A stretch of DNA of 64,000 bases from Streptomyces genisteinicus (GCF_014489615.1 NZ_CP060825.1:3796501-3860500), one strand, 5' to 3'. Shown: positions 41,217-50,145, numbered from the stretch's first letter. Notes: a model not told the origin generated them from the sequence alone. Numbers and translations are program-made.

Positions 41217-43064
41217 TCAGCCCGTCTTCTCGTAGGTGAGCGGTGCGCCGCCCGAACCGACGAGCTCGCGCACGATCCTGGTGTCGGACGGCATGTCGAG
41301 CCGGCTCCACTGGCCGGGGGAGCAGGACGCGGGGTCGCCCGAGGTGACCCGGGTGGGCCCGAGTTCGAGCGGCGGGCCCGCGGCGCGCAGGGTCGCCGTC
41401 CAGGAGCAGTCGTATCCCGGGCCGGTGCCCGTGAGGGTCATGACCATTTCGCCCGGCTGCCCCTGACGGATCGTCATGTCGCGCACGTTGGTGCCTTCCG
41501 CCGTGTCGAACGCGGCACGCCAGCTCCCGATGTACTCCAGGGGTACCGCGCCCTCCTCCGCGGAGGGCGAGGCGGACGGCGTCGTGGCCGCCTCGTCCCC
41601 GTGCGCGCCCGCCGACGCCCCGGCCTCCGCCGTGCCGTCGGCCCGGGCTGACGTGTCCCCGGACGGCGTCCGTCCGGCGGCCCCGGTCCCCGGGCCGCCG
41701 TCGCCGGACATGACCGCGTAGACCGCGCCGCCCGCCCCGAGGGCGACCACCAGGGCGACGGCCACGAGGGCGAGGGTGCCGGCGATCCGGGAGCGTCCCG
41801 GTGCGGACGGGTGCGGCCCGGGCGCGCCCGGGGCACCGCCCGGGAGGGCGGCGGGCGGGCCGGCCGGCCGTGCGGCGGGCGGGACGGCGGGGGCGTAGTG
41901 CGCGGGGGTGGCGGGGTGCGGGGTGGCGGGGTGAGCCGGGGCGGGCTGCGCCGGGGTTGCGTGGTGCACAGGGTCGGGGTGCGCGGGGGTGGTGGGGTCC
42001 GTGCCGGGGGCCGCGGAGGTGTGCGGGGCCCGTGCGGCGGTCGGCGGGGTTCCGGGGGCGGGCGGTGGCGTGGCGGGTCGCGCGGGCGGGGTCGCGGTCC
42101 GGTCCGGCGGCGGGGCGGCGAGGGTCGCGGTGGGCCCGGTGCCGTCGTCGGCGCCCGGCTGCTCGTACTCCAGCAACTCGACCGCGTGCCGTCCCAGTCG
42201 GGCGACCAGGGACCCGGGGATCCACGGCTCGCTCTCCGGCTGCCGTGCCCAAGCCGTGCGCTCCAGCACCTCCGGCAGCCCCGGCCGCGCCGCCGGGTCC
42301 TTGCGGAGGCAGTCGAGGACCAGGTCGCGGAGGTCGCCGGGTACGCCGTCGAGCGACGGCTCCTCCTGCGCGATGCGGTACATCTGCGCGTGCACCCCGC
42401 TCGCCGACGTGCCGAACGGCAGCCGCCCGGTCGCCGCGTAGACCAGGACGGACCCCAGGCAGAAGACGTCGCAGGCGGCGGTCACCCGGTCGCCGCGTAT
42501 CTGCTCGGGCGACATGAAACCGGGGGAGCCGATGAGCGCGCCGGTGCGCGTCAGCCCGCCGTCGGTGACGGTCTCCAGGGCACGGGCGATGCCGAAGTCG
42601 ATGACGCGCGGTCCGTCGATCGTGATCAGGACGTTCGACGGCTTGAGGTCCCGGTGCACCACCCCGGTCGCGTGGATGCCGGTCAGCGCCTGCGCCAGGC
42701 CTGCGGCGAGGACGGTGACGCTGCGTTCCAGCAGCGGGCCGTGCTCCGCGACGACCGTGCCCAGGGCCGGGCCGGCGACGTAGCCGGTGGCCACCCACGG
42801 TGCCGCCGCCTCCGTGTCGGCGTCCAGGACGGGTGCCGTCCACGGGCCGCCGATGCGGCGCGCGGAGCGCACCTCCCGGCGGAAGCGCTCGCGGAACTCC
42901 TCCTGCGCGGCCAGTTCCGGGCGCACCAGCTTGACGGCCACGGTCCGCCCGCGGGCGGACCGGGCCAGATAGACCTGGCCCATCCCGCCCGCGCCGAGCC
43001 GGGCCAGCAGCCGGTAGTCGCCGATGGTGCGCGGATCCCCGGGTGCCAGCTGTTCCAAGGCCAT
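41217..43064 (-). CDS. Membrane Ser/Thr protein kinase with one LGxW-type module (paralog 3)
   Basis: 615 residues. Kinase domain about 15-275: LGAGGMGQVY, Lys45, HRDLKPSN with Asp139, DFG Asp156, SPEQ for APE. A Pro/Ala/Thr/His linker of about 115 residues, TM 426-451, acidic stalk, then a single ectodomain module starting 'LEYIGSWRAAF' with one Cys pair (YDCSW ... ASCSPG). Closest in plan to the kinase at 30086. ATG 43064 has GGGGGAGGG about 5 nt upstream, a strong site. Ligand unknown. Confidence 0.92.
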   Translation of the reverse strand: MALEQLAPGDPRTIGDYRLLARLGAGGMGQVYLARSARGRTVAVKLVRPELAAQEEFRERFRREVRSARRIGGPWTAPVLDADTEAAAPWVATGYVAGPALGTVVAEHGPLLERSVTVLAAGLAQALTGIHATGVVHRDLKPSNVLITIDGPRVIDFGIARALETVTDGGLTRTGALIGSPGFMSPEQIRGDRVTAACDVFCLGSVLVYAATGRLPFGTSASGVHAQMYRIAQEEPSLDGVPGDLRDLVLDCLRKDPAARPGLPEVLERTAWARQPESEPWIPGSLVARLGRHAVELLEYEQPGADDGTGPTATLAAPPPDRTATPPARPATPPPAPGTPPTAARAPHTSAAPGTDPTTPAHPDPVHHATPAQPAPAHPATPHPATPAHYAPAVPPAARPAGPPAALPGGAPGAPGPHPSAPGRSRIAGTLALVAVALVVALGAGGAVYAVMSGDGGPGTGAAGRTPSGDTSARADGTAEAGASAGAHGDEAATTPSASPSAEEGAVPLEYIGSWRAAFDTAEGTNVRDMTIRQGQPGEMVMTLTGTGPGYDCSWTATLRAAGPPLELGPTRVTSGDPASCSPGQWSRLDMPSDTRIVRELVGSGGAPLTYEKTG

Positions 43065-43240
43065 CCGGCCCTCCCCCGTGCCTGAAGTACCGCATGTCCG
43101 GCGGTCGGAGGAAGGATAGGCCGCCGGAGACGGGGGCCGTCGGCCCGCCGCCGTCCGTGGTCCGGCGGCGCCGTTCACCGCGCGACGGAGACCGGTCGCC
43201 GGCGGAACCGGTCGGTGCCGGGCGGCCGCGCCGGCGCCGT

Positions 43241-43768
43241 TCACCGCCCGCCGGGCTCCCGGTCGCCGCCGGACTCGATCGCGTCCATCGCCCGTGACAG
43301 CCGCTCCAGCACCCGCACGGTCTCCGCGAACTCCGCCTCCCCCAGCTCCGCCAGGAGCCGGTGCGCCAGCGCCGCGTGGCCGGGGCCGAGCCGCCGGACC
43401 GCCTCCCGCCCGGCGGCGGTCGCCCCGAGCAGTCTGGCGCGGCGGTGCGCCGGGTTGTCCGCGTACGCGGCGAGGCCCTGCTCGACGAGGACGTCGGCGA
43501 TGCGCTGGACGCTCTGCCGGGTGGTGCCCGTGGTCCGGGCGACCGAGGCGACGGTCGCCGGCTCGCGGACCACGGCCCCGAGGACCTGCCAGCGGGCGGC
43601 CGTCAGCCCCGACTCGCGGGCGATGCCGTCCGAGACCGCGACGAAGTGCCCGTTGAGCCGGAAGACGCCGAGCGCGGTGCGGGTGAGGAGCTCCCGGGGG
43701 TGTCGGGGGCCGAGCCGTTCCCCGGGGGCGGTGAACGGCGCCGCCCGCCCGCCGTCGTCCGTGCTCAC
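43241..43768 (-). CDS. MarR-family transcriptional regulator
   Basis: 175 residues. Winged-helix MarR domain at about 40-150 with 'ARWQVLGAVVREPATVASVA' and recognition helix 'RQSVQRIADVLVEQGLAAYADNP' followed by the basic wing 'HRRARLLGATAAG'. GTG 43768 overlaps the stop of the DJ-1/PfpI gene (GTGA), so it is the second gene of a two-gene coupled operon. The operator is probably the pair of palindromes at 44388-44421 upstream of that operon, giving autoregulation. Confidence 0.88.
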   Translation of the reverse strand: MSTDDGGRAAPFTAPGERLGPRHPRELLTRTALGVFRLNGHFVAVSDGIARESGLTAARWQVLGAVVREPATVASVARTTGTTRQSVQRIADVLVEQGLAAYADNPAHRRARLLGATAAGREAVRRLGPGHAALAHRLLAELGEAEFAETVRVLERLSRAMDAIESGGDREPGGR

Positions 43769-44358
43769 GACGCGAGGATCTCGTACGCGGCCGGGTCCGA
43801 GTCGTGGAACAGCCGGTACCAGGCGCCGAGGCGCGGGCCGTCGAGGACGCCGAGCCGGGCGAAGACCTCGCGGGCCAGTGCCACCGGCTCGGTGGGGCCC
43901 GCGGTGATCAGGTCGCCGTCGGTGACCGCGTCGGCGTCCCGGTAGTGCGCGCCGCCCGCGTAGCCCGTGGCGTCCAGGTAGAACGGGACGGCGCTGGTGT
44001 GCGCCCGGTCGTCGAGCAGGCCCTCGCGGGCGAGGCCGGCCGTCGCCCCGCAGATCGCGGCGACCGGCACGCCCGCCGCGAGGAAGGCGCGGGCCTTCGC
44101 GGCGAAGGGGGCGAGGTCGTCCCCGGTGTCCCAGAGCGAGGCGCCGGTGAGGATCAGCAGCGCGCTGTCGTCCGGGTCGAGGTCGTCGAGGGCGAGGTCG
44201 GGGAGGACCCGGAGACCGCCCATGGTGGTGACGGGTCCGGTGGTGGCGCCGACGGTCCGCACGCGGAACCCGTGCTGGGTCAGATGGGCCGTGGTGTGGC
44301 CCGTCTCCCAGTCGGCGAACGTGTCGTAGACGGCCAGATGGACGGTGGTGCGGGACAT
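43765..44358 (-). CDS. DJ-1/PfpI family protein
   Basis: 197 residues, class I glutamine-amidotransferase-like fold with the nucleophile-elbow Cys103 in AAICGATAGLA. The family covers glyoxalase/deglycase, chaperone and isonitrile hydratase activities, often in stress defence; the exact activity cannot be read. It is the first gene of an operon with a MarR regulator, an arrangement typical of small redox- or aldehyde-responsive units. ATG 44358 with GAGGAGGGC upstream on its strand. Confidence 0.88.
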   Translation of the reverse strand: MSRTTVHLAVYDTFADWETGHTTAHLTQHGFRVRTVGATTGPVTTMGGLRVLPDLALDDLDPDDSALLILTGASLWDTGDDLAPFAAKARAFLAAGVPVAAICGATAGLAREGLLDDRAHTSAVPFYLDATGYAGGAHYRDADAVTDGDLITAGPTEPVALAREVFARLGVLDGPRLGAWYRLFHDSDPAAYEILAS

Positions 44359-44387
44359 GGTGCCCTCCTCGGCGCGCGGCCCGATGA

Positions 44388-44421
44388 TGACAACAGGCTG
44401 TCATGACGACAGTATGCTGTC
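44388..44421. promoter_or_regulatory. Two operator-like palindromes upstream of the PfpI-marR operon
   Basis: TGACA-N6-TGTCA at 44388-44403 and GACAG-TATG-CTGTC at 44408-44421 sit side by side, 30-63 bp before the ATG at 44358. Dyads of this size and position are typical MarR boxes. A TTGACA reading on the minus strand overlaps the outer one. Confidence 0.65.
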
Positions 44422-44523
44422 AATTGCTCTCCGGTGCGGCCCGACACCTTGCCCGGATAAGCGGCCGACGCCATACAAGGTGGCCATGTCGGCCCCCGCC
44501 GGCCGCTCCTTACGCTGAACCGC

Positions 44524-45888
44524 ATGACCCCTCATGTGCCTCACGCCGATCCGCAGACCGGTGCCGCCGTCAAGGCGGCGGACCGCGCCCATGTGTTCCA
44601 CTCCTGGTCCGCCCAGGGCCTGATCGACCCGCTCGCCGTCGCAGGCGCCGAGGGGGCGTACTTCTGGGACTACGACGGGAACCGCTACCTCGACTTCACC
44701 AGCGGCCTCGTCTACACCAACATCGGCTACCAGCACCCGAAGGTCGTCGCGGCGATCCAGGAGCAGGCGGGCCGGCTCGCCACCTTCGCGCCCGCGTTCG
44801 CGATCGAGGCGCGCTCCGAGGCGGCCCGGCTGATCGCCGGGCGCACCCCCGGGGACCTGGACAAGATCTTCTTCACCAACGGCGGCGCCGAGGCCGTCGA
44901 GCACGCGATCAGGATGGCCCGGCTGCACACGGGCCGCCCCAAGGTGCTCTCGGCCTACCGCTCGTACCACGGCGGCACCGCCACCGCGATCAACATCACC
45001 GGTGACCCGCGCCGCTGGGCCAGCGACAGCGGTACCGCCGGCGTCGTCCACTTCTGGGGGCCGTTCCTCTACCGCTCGCCGTTCTACTCCGCCACCGAGG
45101 AGGAGGAGTGCGCGCGGGCGCTCGCGCACCTGGAGGACACCATCGCCTTCGAGGGGCCCGGGACGATCGCGGCGATCATCCTGGAGACGGTCCCCGGCAC
45201 CGCCGGCATCATGACGCCCCCGCCCGGCTACCTGGCCGGCGTCCGGGAGATCTGCGACCGCCACGGGATCGTCTTCGTGCTCGACGAGGTCATGGCGGGC
45301 TTCGGCCGGACCGGACGGTGGTTCGCCGCCGAGCACCACGGCGTCGTGCCGGACCTGATGACCTTCGCCAAGGGCGTCAACTCCGGCTACGTGCCGCTCG
45401 GCGGGGTGGCGATCTCCGGCCGGATCGCCGCCACCTTCGACAAGCGCCCCTACCCCGGCGGCCTCACCTACTCCGGGCATCCGCTGGCCTGCGCCGCCGC
45501 GGTCGCCACCATCCAGGTGATGGAGGACGAGAAGGTCGTCGAGAACGCGGCCGCGCTCGGCGAGACCGTCATCGGCCCCGCCCTGCGCGAACTGGCCGAG
45601 CGCCACCCCTCGGTGGGCGAGGTGCGCGGCACGGGCATGTTCTGGGCGCTCGACCTGGTCCGCGACCGGGAGACCCGCGAGCCGCTGGTCCCGTACAACG
45701 CGACCGGCGAGGCGAACGCGCCGATGGCGGCGTTCGCGGCCGCCTGCAAGGCGGGCGGGCTGTGGCCCTTCGTCAACATGAACCGCACCCACGTCGTCCC
45801 CGCCTGCAACATCACCGAGGCGGAGGCGAAGGAGGGCCTCGCAGCCCTGGACGCGGCGCTCGCCGTGGCCGACGAGCACACGGTGTAG
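44524..45888 (+). CDS. Class III (omega) aminotransferase
   Basis: 454 residues, fold-type I PLP enzyme of the aminotransferase class III group. 'DFTSGLVYTNIGYQHPKVV' near the N-terminus, Asp254 in LDEVMAGFGRTG, and PLP-binding Lys283 in FAKGVNSGYVPLG. Length and the NGGAEAVEHAIRMAR segment fit the omega-amino-acid:pyruvate / putrescine-type branch. Donor unknown; could serve beta-alanine, GABA or polyamine catabolism. ATG 44524 lies 7 nt after TACGCT, with no ribosome site, suggesting a leaderless message. Confidence 0.92.
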   Translation: MTPHVPHADPQTGAAVKAADRAHVFHSWSAQGLIDPLAVAGAEGAYFWDYDGNRYLDFTSGLVYTNIGYQHPKVVAAIQEQAGRLATFAPAFAIEARSEAARLIAGRTPGDLDKIFFTNGGAEAVEHAIRMARLHTGRPKVLSAYRSYHGGTATAINITGDPRRWASDSGTAGVVHFWGPFLYRSPFYSATEEEECARALAHLEDTIAFEGPGTIAAIILETVPGTAGIMTPPPGYLAGVREICDRHGIVFVLDEVMAGFGRTGRWFAAEHHGVVPDLMTFAKGVNSGYVPLGGVAISGRIAATFDKRPYPGGLTYSGHPLACAAAVATIQVMEDEKVVENAAALGETVIGPALRELAERHPSVGEVRGTGMFWALDLVRDRETREPLVPYNATGEANAPMAAFAAACKAGGLWPFVNMNRTHVVPACNITEAEAKEGLAALDAALAVADEHTV

Positions 45889-46033
45889 GCCGTCGCGGCC
45901 GTCCCGGGGCGCGCACCGTGCGGCCCGCCCCGGTGCGCGCCCCGGGAGCGCGCCCCTGACCGGTGGAAGCCGCCCCGGCGTGCAAGCCCCGGTGCGCGCG
46001 GGTCCCGTCCCGCGGTGCGCGTCCGGCCGCCGC

Positions 46034-46086
46034 GTACATCCCTCGCCACCCCTCGCGCGTCTGTAACGGTGCCAGCTTCCCCGCAC
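46034..46086 (+). promoter_or_regulatory. Upstream element shared with the second FG-GAP gene, copy 1
   Basis: Aligns without gaps to 48111-48163 over 53 bp with about 70% identity, including GTACATCC at its start and GCCAGCTTCC near its end. It begins 146 bp before the first FG-GAP start. Likely promoter or operator conserved after gene duplication. Confidence 0.6.
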
Positions 46087-46179
46087 ACCCGTCCCTCCCC
46101 CGTGCACGTGCTCCCGCGGGCCGCGCCGGGCCGGGACGGAGGCGCGGGTGACACCCTTCGAGGGGGGACCGTGACTTCC

Positions 46180-47934
46180 ATGGAATCCGGCCGCGCTCCG
46201 GCCGGTCCGCGCAAGAACAGCCGCGCCCGTGTGCGCGTCGCCGCCTGCACCGCCCTGGCCCTCGCGGCGGGCACCCTGCTCTCGGCCCCGGCCGCCGGGG
46301 CGGAGAGGAGCCCGGCGCCCCACCGCGACCTCCTGCGGCCCGCGTCCGACGCCCGGCTGCCCGGCATCGCCCCGCTCCGCGCGGAGGCGCGCCCCGCCGC
46401 TCCCGCCGCCCGCGCCGCCGCCGCACCGGCGGCGCCGCGCAGCGACGTGGACGGCGACGGCCTGTCCGACATGATCGTGCAGGACGCCAACGGCGTCGTG
46501 CAGGTCTCCACCGGCACCACCGCCCACCCGCTGGTCCACGACGACGGACAGGGCTCCCCGTACCAGGTCTACAAGGACGTGTTCACGGCGGCCGGGCTGC
46601 GCACCGACGGCCCGGTCCACTTCACGCTCTCCGCCTCCGGCCGCCTGTCCGCCTACGCCAACGACCTCCACCAGCCCGCCCGTTTCTGGTCGGGGGGCGG
46701 CTGGCAGATCTACAACAAGGTCCTCTCGCCCGGCGACCTCACCGGTGACGGCGCCGGCGACGTGCTCGCGCGCACCTTCGCCGGTGAGCTGTACCTGTAC
46801 CCGGGGACGCCCGGCGGCGACGAACCGCTCGGCGGCCGTGTCCTCGTCGGCGGCGGCTGGAACCAGTTCGACCAGCTCGCCGCCACGAACGACGTCGACG
46901 GTGACGGCGTCGGCGACCTCTACGCCCGCAACACCGCGGGCGAGCTCTACTTCTACAAGGGCACCGGCGAGGCGGCCCGGCCCTTTGCGGGCAAGGTCCT
47001 GGTGGGCTCCGGCTGGAACATGTTCAACACGCTGTTCGGCGTCGACGACCTCGACGCCGACGGCCGTGCCGACCTGCTCGCCCGCACGGTGAGCGGCACC
47101 CTCTACCGGTACAGCGCCACGGGCACCGGCGGCTTCGGGCCCCGGGTGCAGATCGACACGGGCTGGAACGCGGTCAACCAGTTCGCCAACGCCGGAAACG
47201 TGTCCAACTGGGGCAAGGAGGACCTGGCCGCCCTGGACACCCGGGGCACCCTCTGGTGGTACCTCGACCGGAACAACGGCACCTTCACCGCCCGCGAGCA
47301 GGTCAGCGACACCGGCGGCTGGCAGGGCGCCACCATCGCCGTGTCCTCCTCCCTGGACGACGACAGCTACCCCGAGATCCTCCAGCTCCGCGACGGCAGC
47401 CTCTACAACTACGGCGTCGACGGCAGCGCGTACCGCATCGGCGGCGGCTGGGGTGTGTACGGCGTCGTCGCCGGCCCGGGCGACCTGTCGGGCGACGGCA
47501 AGGGCGACCTGGTCGCGCGGGACGGCTCGGGCACGCTCTACCTGTACCGCGGCAACGGCCTCGGCACGGGCTTCGCGGCCAAGCAGAGGATCGGCACGGG
47601 CTGGGGGCAGTTCAACGCGCTGCTCGGTGCCGGTGACCTCTCCGGCGACGGGCGCGCGGACCTGCTGGCGCGGGGCGCCGACGGCAGGCTCTGGCTGTAC
47701 GAGGGCACCGGCTCGGCCGCGGCCCCGTTCAGGGCGAAGAAGCTCATCGGCTCCGGCTGGGGCTCCTTCACCGCCCTGGCGGTCCCGGGCGACATGACCG
47801 GAGACGGCCGCGCCGACCTCGTGGTGCGCGGCGGCGACGGCACGCTCCACCGCTACGACTCCGACGGCAGGGGCAACTTCAAGCCCAGGGTCTCCCTCGG
47901 CGGCGGCTGGAACACCTACGCCGGTCTGCACTGA
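46180..47934 (+). CDS. Secreted FG-GAP/VCBS repeat protein, copy 1
   Basis: 584 residues. Signal peptide of about 45 residues (basic start, then 'VAACTALALAAGTLLSAPAAGA'), a short Ala/Pro stretch, then about seven FG-GAP blades of a beta propeller. Each blade has a calcium-type 'D(V/L)xGDGxxDxLAR' loop followed by a 'LYLYxG' strand and a 'GxGWNxF' turn. No enzymatic domain is visible; such propellers bind carbohydrate, protein or cell wall. ATG 46180 chosen because it is conserved in the tandem copy; GTG 46171 is in frame and also possible behind GAGGGGGG. Tandem paralog of the gene at 48259. Confidence 0.88.
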   Translation: MESGRAPAGPRKNSRARVRVAACTALALAAGTLLSAPAAGAERSPAPHRDLLRPASDARLPGIAPLRAEARPAAPAARAAAAPAAPRSDVDGDGLSDMIVQDANGVVQVSTGTTAHPLVHDDGQGSPYQVYKDVFTAAGLRTDGPVHFTLSASGRLSAYANDLHQPARFWSGGGWQIYNKVLSPGDLTGDGAGDVLARTFAGELYLYPGTPGGDEPLGGRVLVGGGWNQFDQLAATNDVDGDGVGDLYARNTAGELYFYKGTGEAARPFAGKVLVGSGWNMFNTLFGVDDLDADGRADLLARTVSGTLYRYSATGTGGFGPRVQIDTGWNAVNQFANAGNVSNWGKEDLAALDTRGTLWWYLDRNNGTFTAREQVSDTGGWQGATIAVSSSLDDDSYPEILQLRDGSLYNYGVDGSAYRIGGGWGVYGVVAGPGDLSGDGKGDLVARDGSGTLYLYRGNGLGTGFAAKQRIGTGWGQFNALLGAGDLSGDGRADLLARGADGRLWLYEGTGSAAAPFRAKKLIGSGWGSFTALAVPGDMTGDGRADLVVRGGDGTLHRYDSDGRGNFKPRVSLGGGWNTYAGLH

Positions 47935-47949
47935 ACACGTGGTGACGCG

Positions 47950-47979
47950 GCCCGCCCCGGCACCCTCGCCGGGGCGGGC
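47950..47979 (+). terminator. Terminator after FG-GAP copy 1
   Basis: Perfect 12-bp stem (47950-47961 and 47968-47979), 16 nt after the stop. Confidence 0.75.
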
Positions 47980-48037
47980 GCGGGACGGCGACCGGGCGGG
48001 CGACCGGGCGGCATCGGGGGCCGTCGGGTGACGGACA

Positions 48038-48077
48038 GGACGGCGGTCGGACGGTGAACCGGACGGCGGTCGGACGG
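48038..48077. repeat. 17-bp direct repeat between the FG-GAP genes
   Basis: GGACGGCGGTCGGACGG at 48038-48054 and again at 48061-48077. It lies in the 324-bp spacer between the tandem genes, upstream of the conserved element at 48111. Confidence 0.65.
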
Positions 48078-48110
48078 CGGCCGGGACGCCGAAAAAAGAT
48101 CGTCCGTTCC

Positions 48111-48163
48111 GTACATCCGTTGTGACGTCTCGGGTGTCTCTACTGGTGCTAGCTTCCTTGCAC
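48111..48163 (+). promoter_or_regulatory. Upstream element shared with the first FG-GAP gene, copy 2
   Basis: Counterpart of 46034-46086 (GTACATCC ... GCTAGCTTCC), starting 148 bp before the second FG-GAP start. An A-rich run GAAAAAAGAT lies just upstream (48091-48100). Confidence 0.6.
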
Positions 48164-48258
48164 CGCCTTCCCCGCTGTTCGTGCGCGCGCCCCTGCGCGC
48201 TGCGCCGGGCCGGGACGGCCGTGCAGGTGACACCCTTCGAGGGGGGACCTTGACTTCC

Positions 48259-49995
48259 ATGGAATCCGGCCGCACCCCGGCCGGTTCGCGCAGAAACACC
48301 CGCGCCCGTGTGCGCGTCGCCGCCTGCACCGCCCTGGCCATCGCGGCCGGCATGCTGATGTCGGCCCCGGCCGCCCAGGCCGACGAGAACCCGGCGCCGC
48401 ACCGCGGCATCGAGCGTCCCGCGCCCGACGCCCAGCTGCCCAGGCTCGACCTGCCCCGCCCGGACGTGAACAAGGGCGCCTTCAGCGCCCAGGACGCGGA
48501 CGCCCCGCTGGCCGCCCCGCGCAGCGACGTGGACGGCGACGGCTGGTCCGACATCGTGCTCCAGGGCCTCGGCGGCACGGTCTTCGTCGACACCGGCGAC
48601 GCCGTCTGGGAGCCCACGTACCAGGACGACGGCAGCCAGATCAAGGACGTCTTCCTGGCTGCCGGGCTCCGCGACGGCGGCCCGGTGCACTTCACGCTGT
48701 CCGCCACGGGCGTGCTGTCGGCCTACACGAACGACCTGTACTACCCGTCCCGCTACTGGGGCGGCGCCGGCTGGCAGATCTACAACAAGGTCTTCTCGCC
48801 CGGCGACCTCAACGGTGACGGCGTCGGCGACATCCTCGCCCGCACCCACGCCGGCGAGCTGTACCTGTACCCGGGCCGGACCAGCGCCGCCAGCCCGGTC
48901 GGCAGCCGTGTCCTCGTCGGCACCGGCTGGGGCCAGTTCGACCAGATCGTCGGCATGAACGACGTCAACAACGACGGCATCGCCGACCTGTTCGCCCGGA
49001 ACACCGCGGGCCAGCTGTACTTCTACAGCGGCACCGGAGAGGCGACCCGCCCCTTCAAGGGCAAGGTCCTGGTGGGCTCCGGCTGGAACATCTTCAACAC
49101 GCTGTTCAGCGTCGACGACCTCGACGAGGACGGCAACGCCGAGCTCTTCGCCCGCACCTACTCCGGCGACCTCTACAGCTACTCGTCCACCGGCACGGGC
49201 GCCTTCCACCCCCGGGTGAAGCTCGGCAGCGGCTGGAACACCGTCGACCGCTTCGCCAACGGCAGCAGCGTGCCCTCCTTCGGCAAGGACGAGCTCATCG
49301 GGCTCGACACCGCCGGCAGCCTCTACTACTACTACGACCTCAACAACGGGAAGTTCTCCCCGCGCCAGCGGATCAACGACGTCGGCGACTGGAAGGGCGC
49401 CAAGCTCCAGCACTTCTCCTCGCTGGACTCCGACGCCGCCTCCGAGCTGTTCGAGGTCTACGACGGCCACCTCTACAACCTGTCCGCGGGCGCCTACGAC
49501 ATCGGCGGCGGCTGGGGCGTGTTCAACACCCTCGTCGGCCCGGGCGACCTGTCGGGCGACGGCAAGGGCGACATCGTCGCCCGCGACGGCTCGGGCACGC
49601 TCTACCTGTACCGCGGCAACGGCAACGCCACGGGCTTCGCGGCCAAGCAGAAGATCGGCACGGGCTGGGGGCAGTTCAACGCCCTGATCGGCGCCGGGGA
49701 CCTCTCCGGCGACGGCCGCGCCGACCTGCTCGCGCGGGCCACGGACGGCAAGCTGTACCTGTACGAGGGCACCGGCTCGGCCGCCGCCCCGTTCAAGGCG
49801 AAGAAGCTCATCGGCTCCGGCTGGGGCTCCTACACGCTCGCGGCGCCGGGCGACATGGACGGCGACGGCCGCGCGGACCTCGTCGCGCGCCACAGCAGCG
49901 GCACGCTCTACCGCTACGACTCCGACGGCAAGGGCAACTTCAAGCCCAGGGTCTCCCTCGGCGGCGGCTGGAACACCTACGCCAGCATCCGCTGA
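48259..49995 (+). CDS. Secreted FG-GAP/VCBS repeat protein, copy 2
   Basis: 578 residues, tandem paralog of the gene at 46180 with the same signal peptide, blade order and ending (GGGWNTYAxxx). Blades carry 'DLNGDGVGDILAR', 'DVNNDGIADLFAR', 'DLSGDGKGDIVAR' and similar calcium loops. Divergence is largest just after the signal peptide and in blade 5, so the two may have different ligands. ATG 48259 chosen; the codon three positions upstream that is GTG in copy 1 is TTG here, which argues for the ATG in both. Duplication includes about 150 bp of upstream DNA. Confidence 0.88.
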   Translation: MESGRTPAGSRRNTRARVRVAACTALAIAAGMLMSAPAAQADENPAPHRGIERPAPDAQLPRLDLPRPDVNKGAFSAQDADAPLAAPRSDVDGDGWSDIVLQGLGGTVFVDTGDAVWEPTYQDDGSQIKDVFLAAGLRDGGPVHFTLSATGVLSAYTNDLYYPSRYWGGAGWQIYNKVFSPGDLNGDGVGDILARTHAGELYLYPGRTSAASPVGSRVLVGTGWGQFDQIVGMNDVNNDGIADLFARNTAGQLYFYSGTGEATRPFKGKVLVGSGWNIFNTLFSVDDLDEDGNAELFARTYSGDLYSYSSTGTGAFHPRVKLGSGWNTVDRFANGSSVPSFGKDELIGLDTAGSLYYYYDLNNGKFSPRQRINDVGDWKGAKLQHFSSLDSDAASELFEVYDGHLYNLSAGAYDIGGGWGVFNTLVGPGDLSGDGKGDIVARDGSGTLYLYRGNGNATGFAAKQKIGTGWGQFNALIGAGDLSGDGRADLLARATDGKLYLYEGTGSAAAPFKAKKLIGSGWGSYTLAAPGDMDGDGRADLVARHSSGTLYRYDSDGKGNFKPRVSLGGGWNTYASIR

Positions 49996-50000
49996 CCCCG

Positions 50001-50026
50001 CCCGGGGCGCCCCGCGGCGCCCCGGG
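50001..50026 (+). terminator. Terminator after FG-GAP copy 2
   Basis: Perfect 11-bp stem (50001-50011 and 50016-50026) 5 nt after the stop, with a second weaker hairpin at about 50041-50071. Confidence 0.75.
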
Positions 50027-50085
50027 TCACCCCGCCCCCGTCCGCCCCTCCGGGCCGCGGCCGGGGGCGGACCCGTGCCACGGCC

Positions 50086-50145
50086 GTCCCGCGCGCACCG
50101 CCGGGACCGGGTCCCGTCCCGCGCGCGCCGCCCGGACCGGGTCCC
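50086..50145. repeat. 30-bp tandem repeat, two copies
   Basis: Units 50086-50115 and 50116-50145 are adjacent and differ at only two positions; a partial third follows to about 50160. The region is noncoding, next to two gene remnants. Confidence 0.75.

Noticed and set aside
38296..43095. A 1,599-codon minus-strand frame across kinases and the protease
   Set aside because: Arg/Gly/Pro-rich translation in a different frame from two kinases with perfect motifs; an artefact of third-position G/C.
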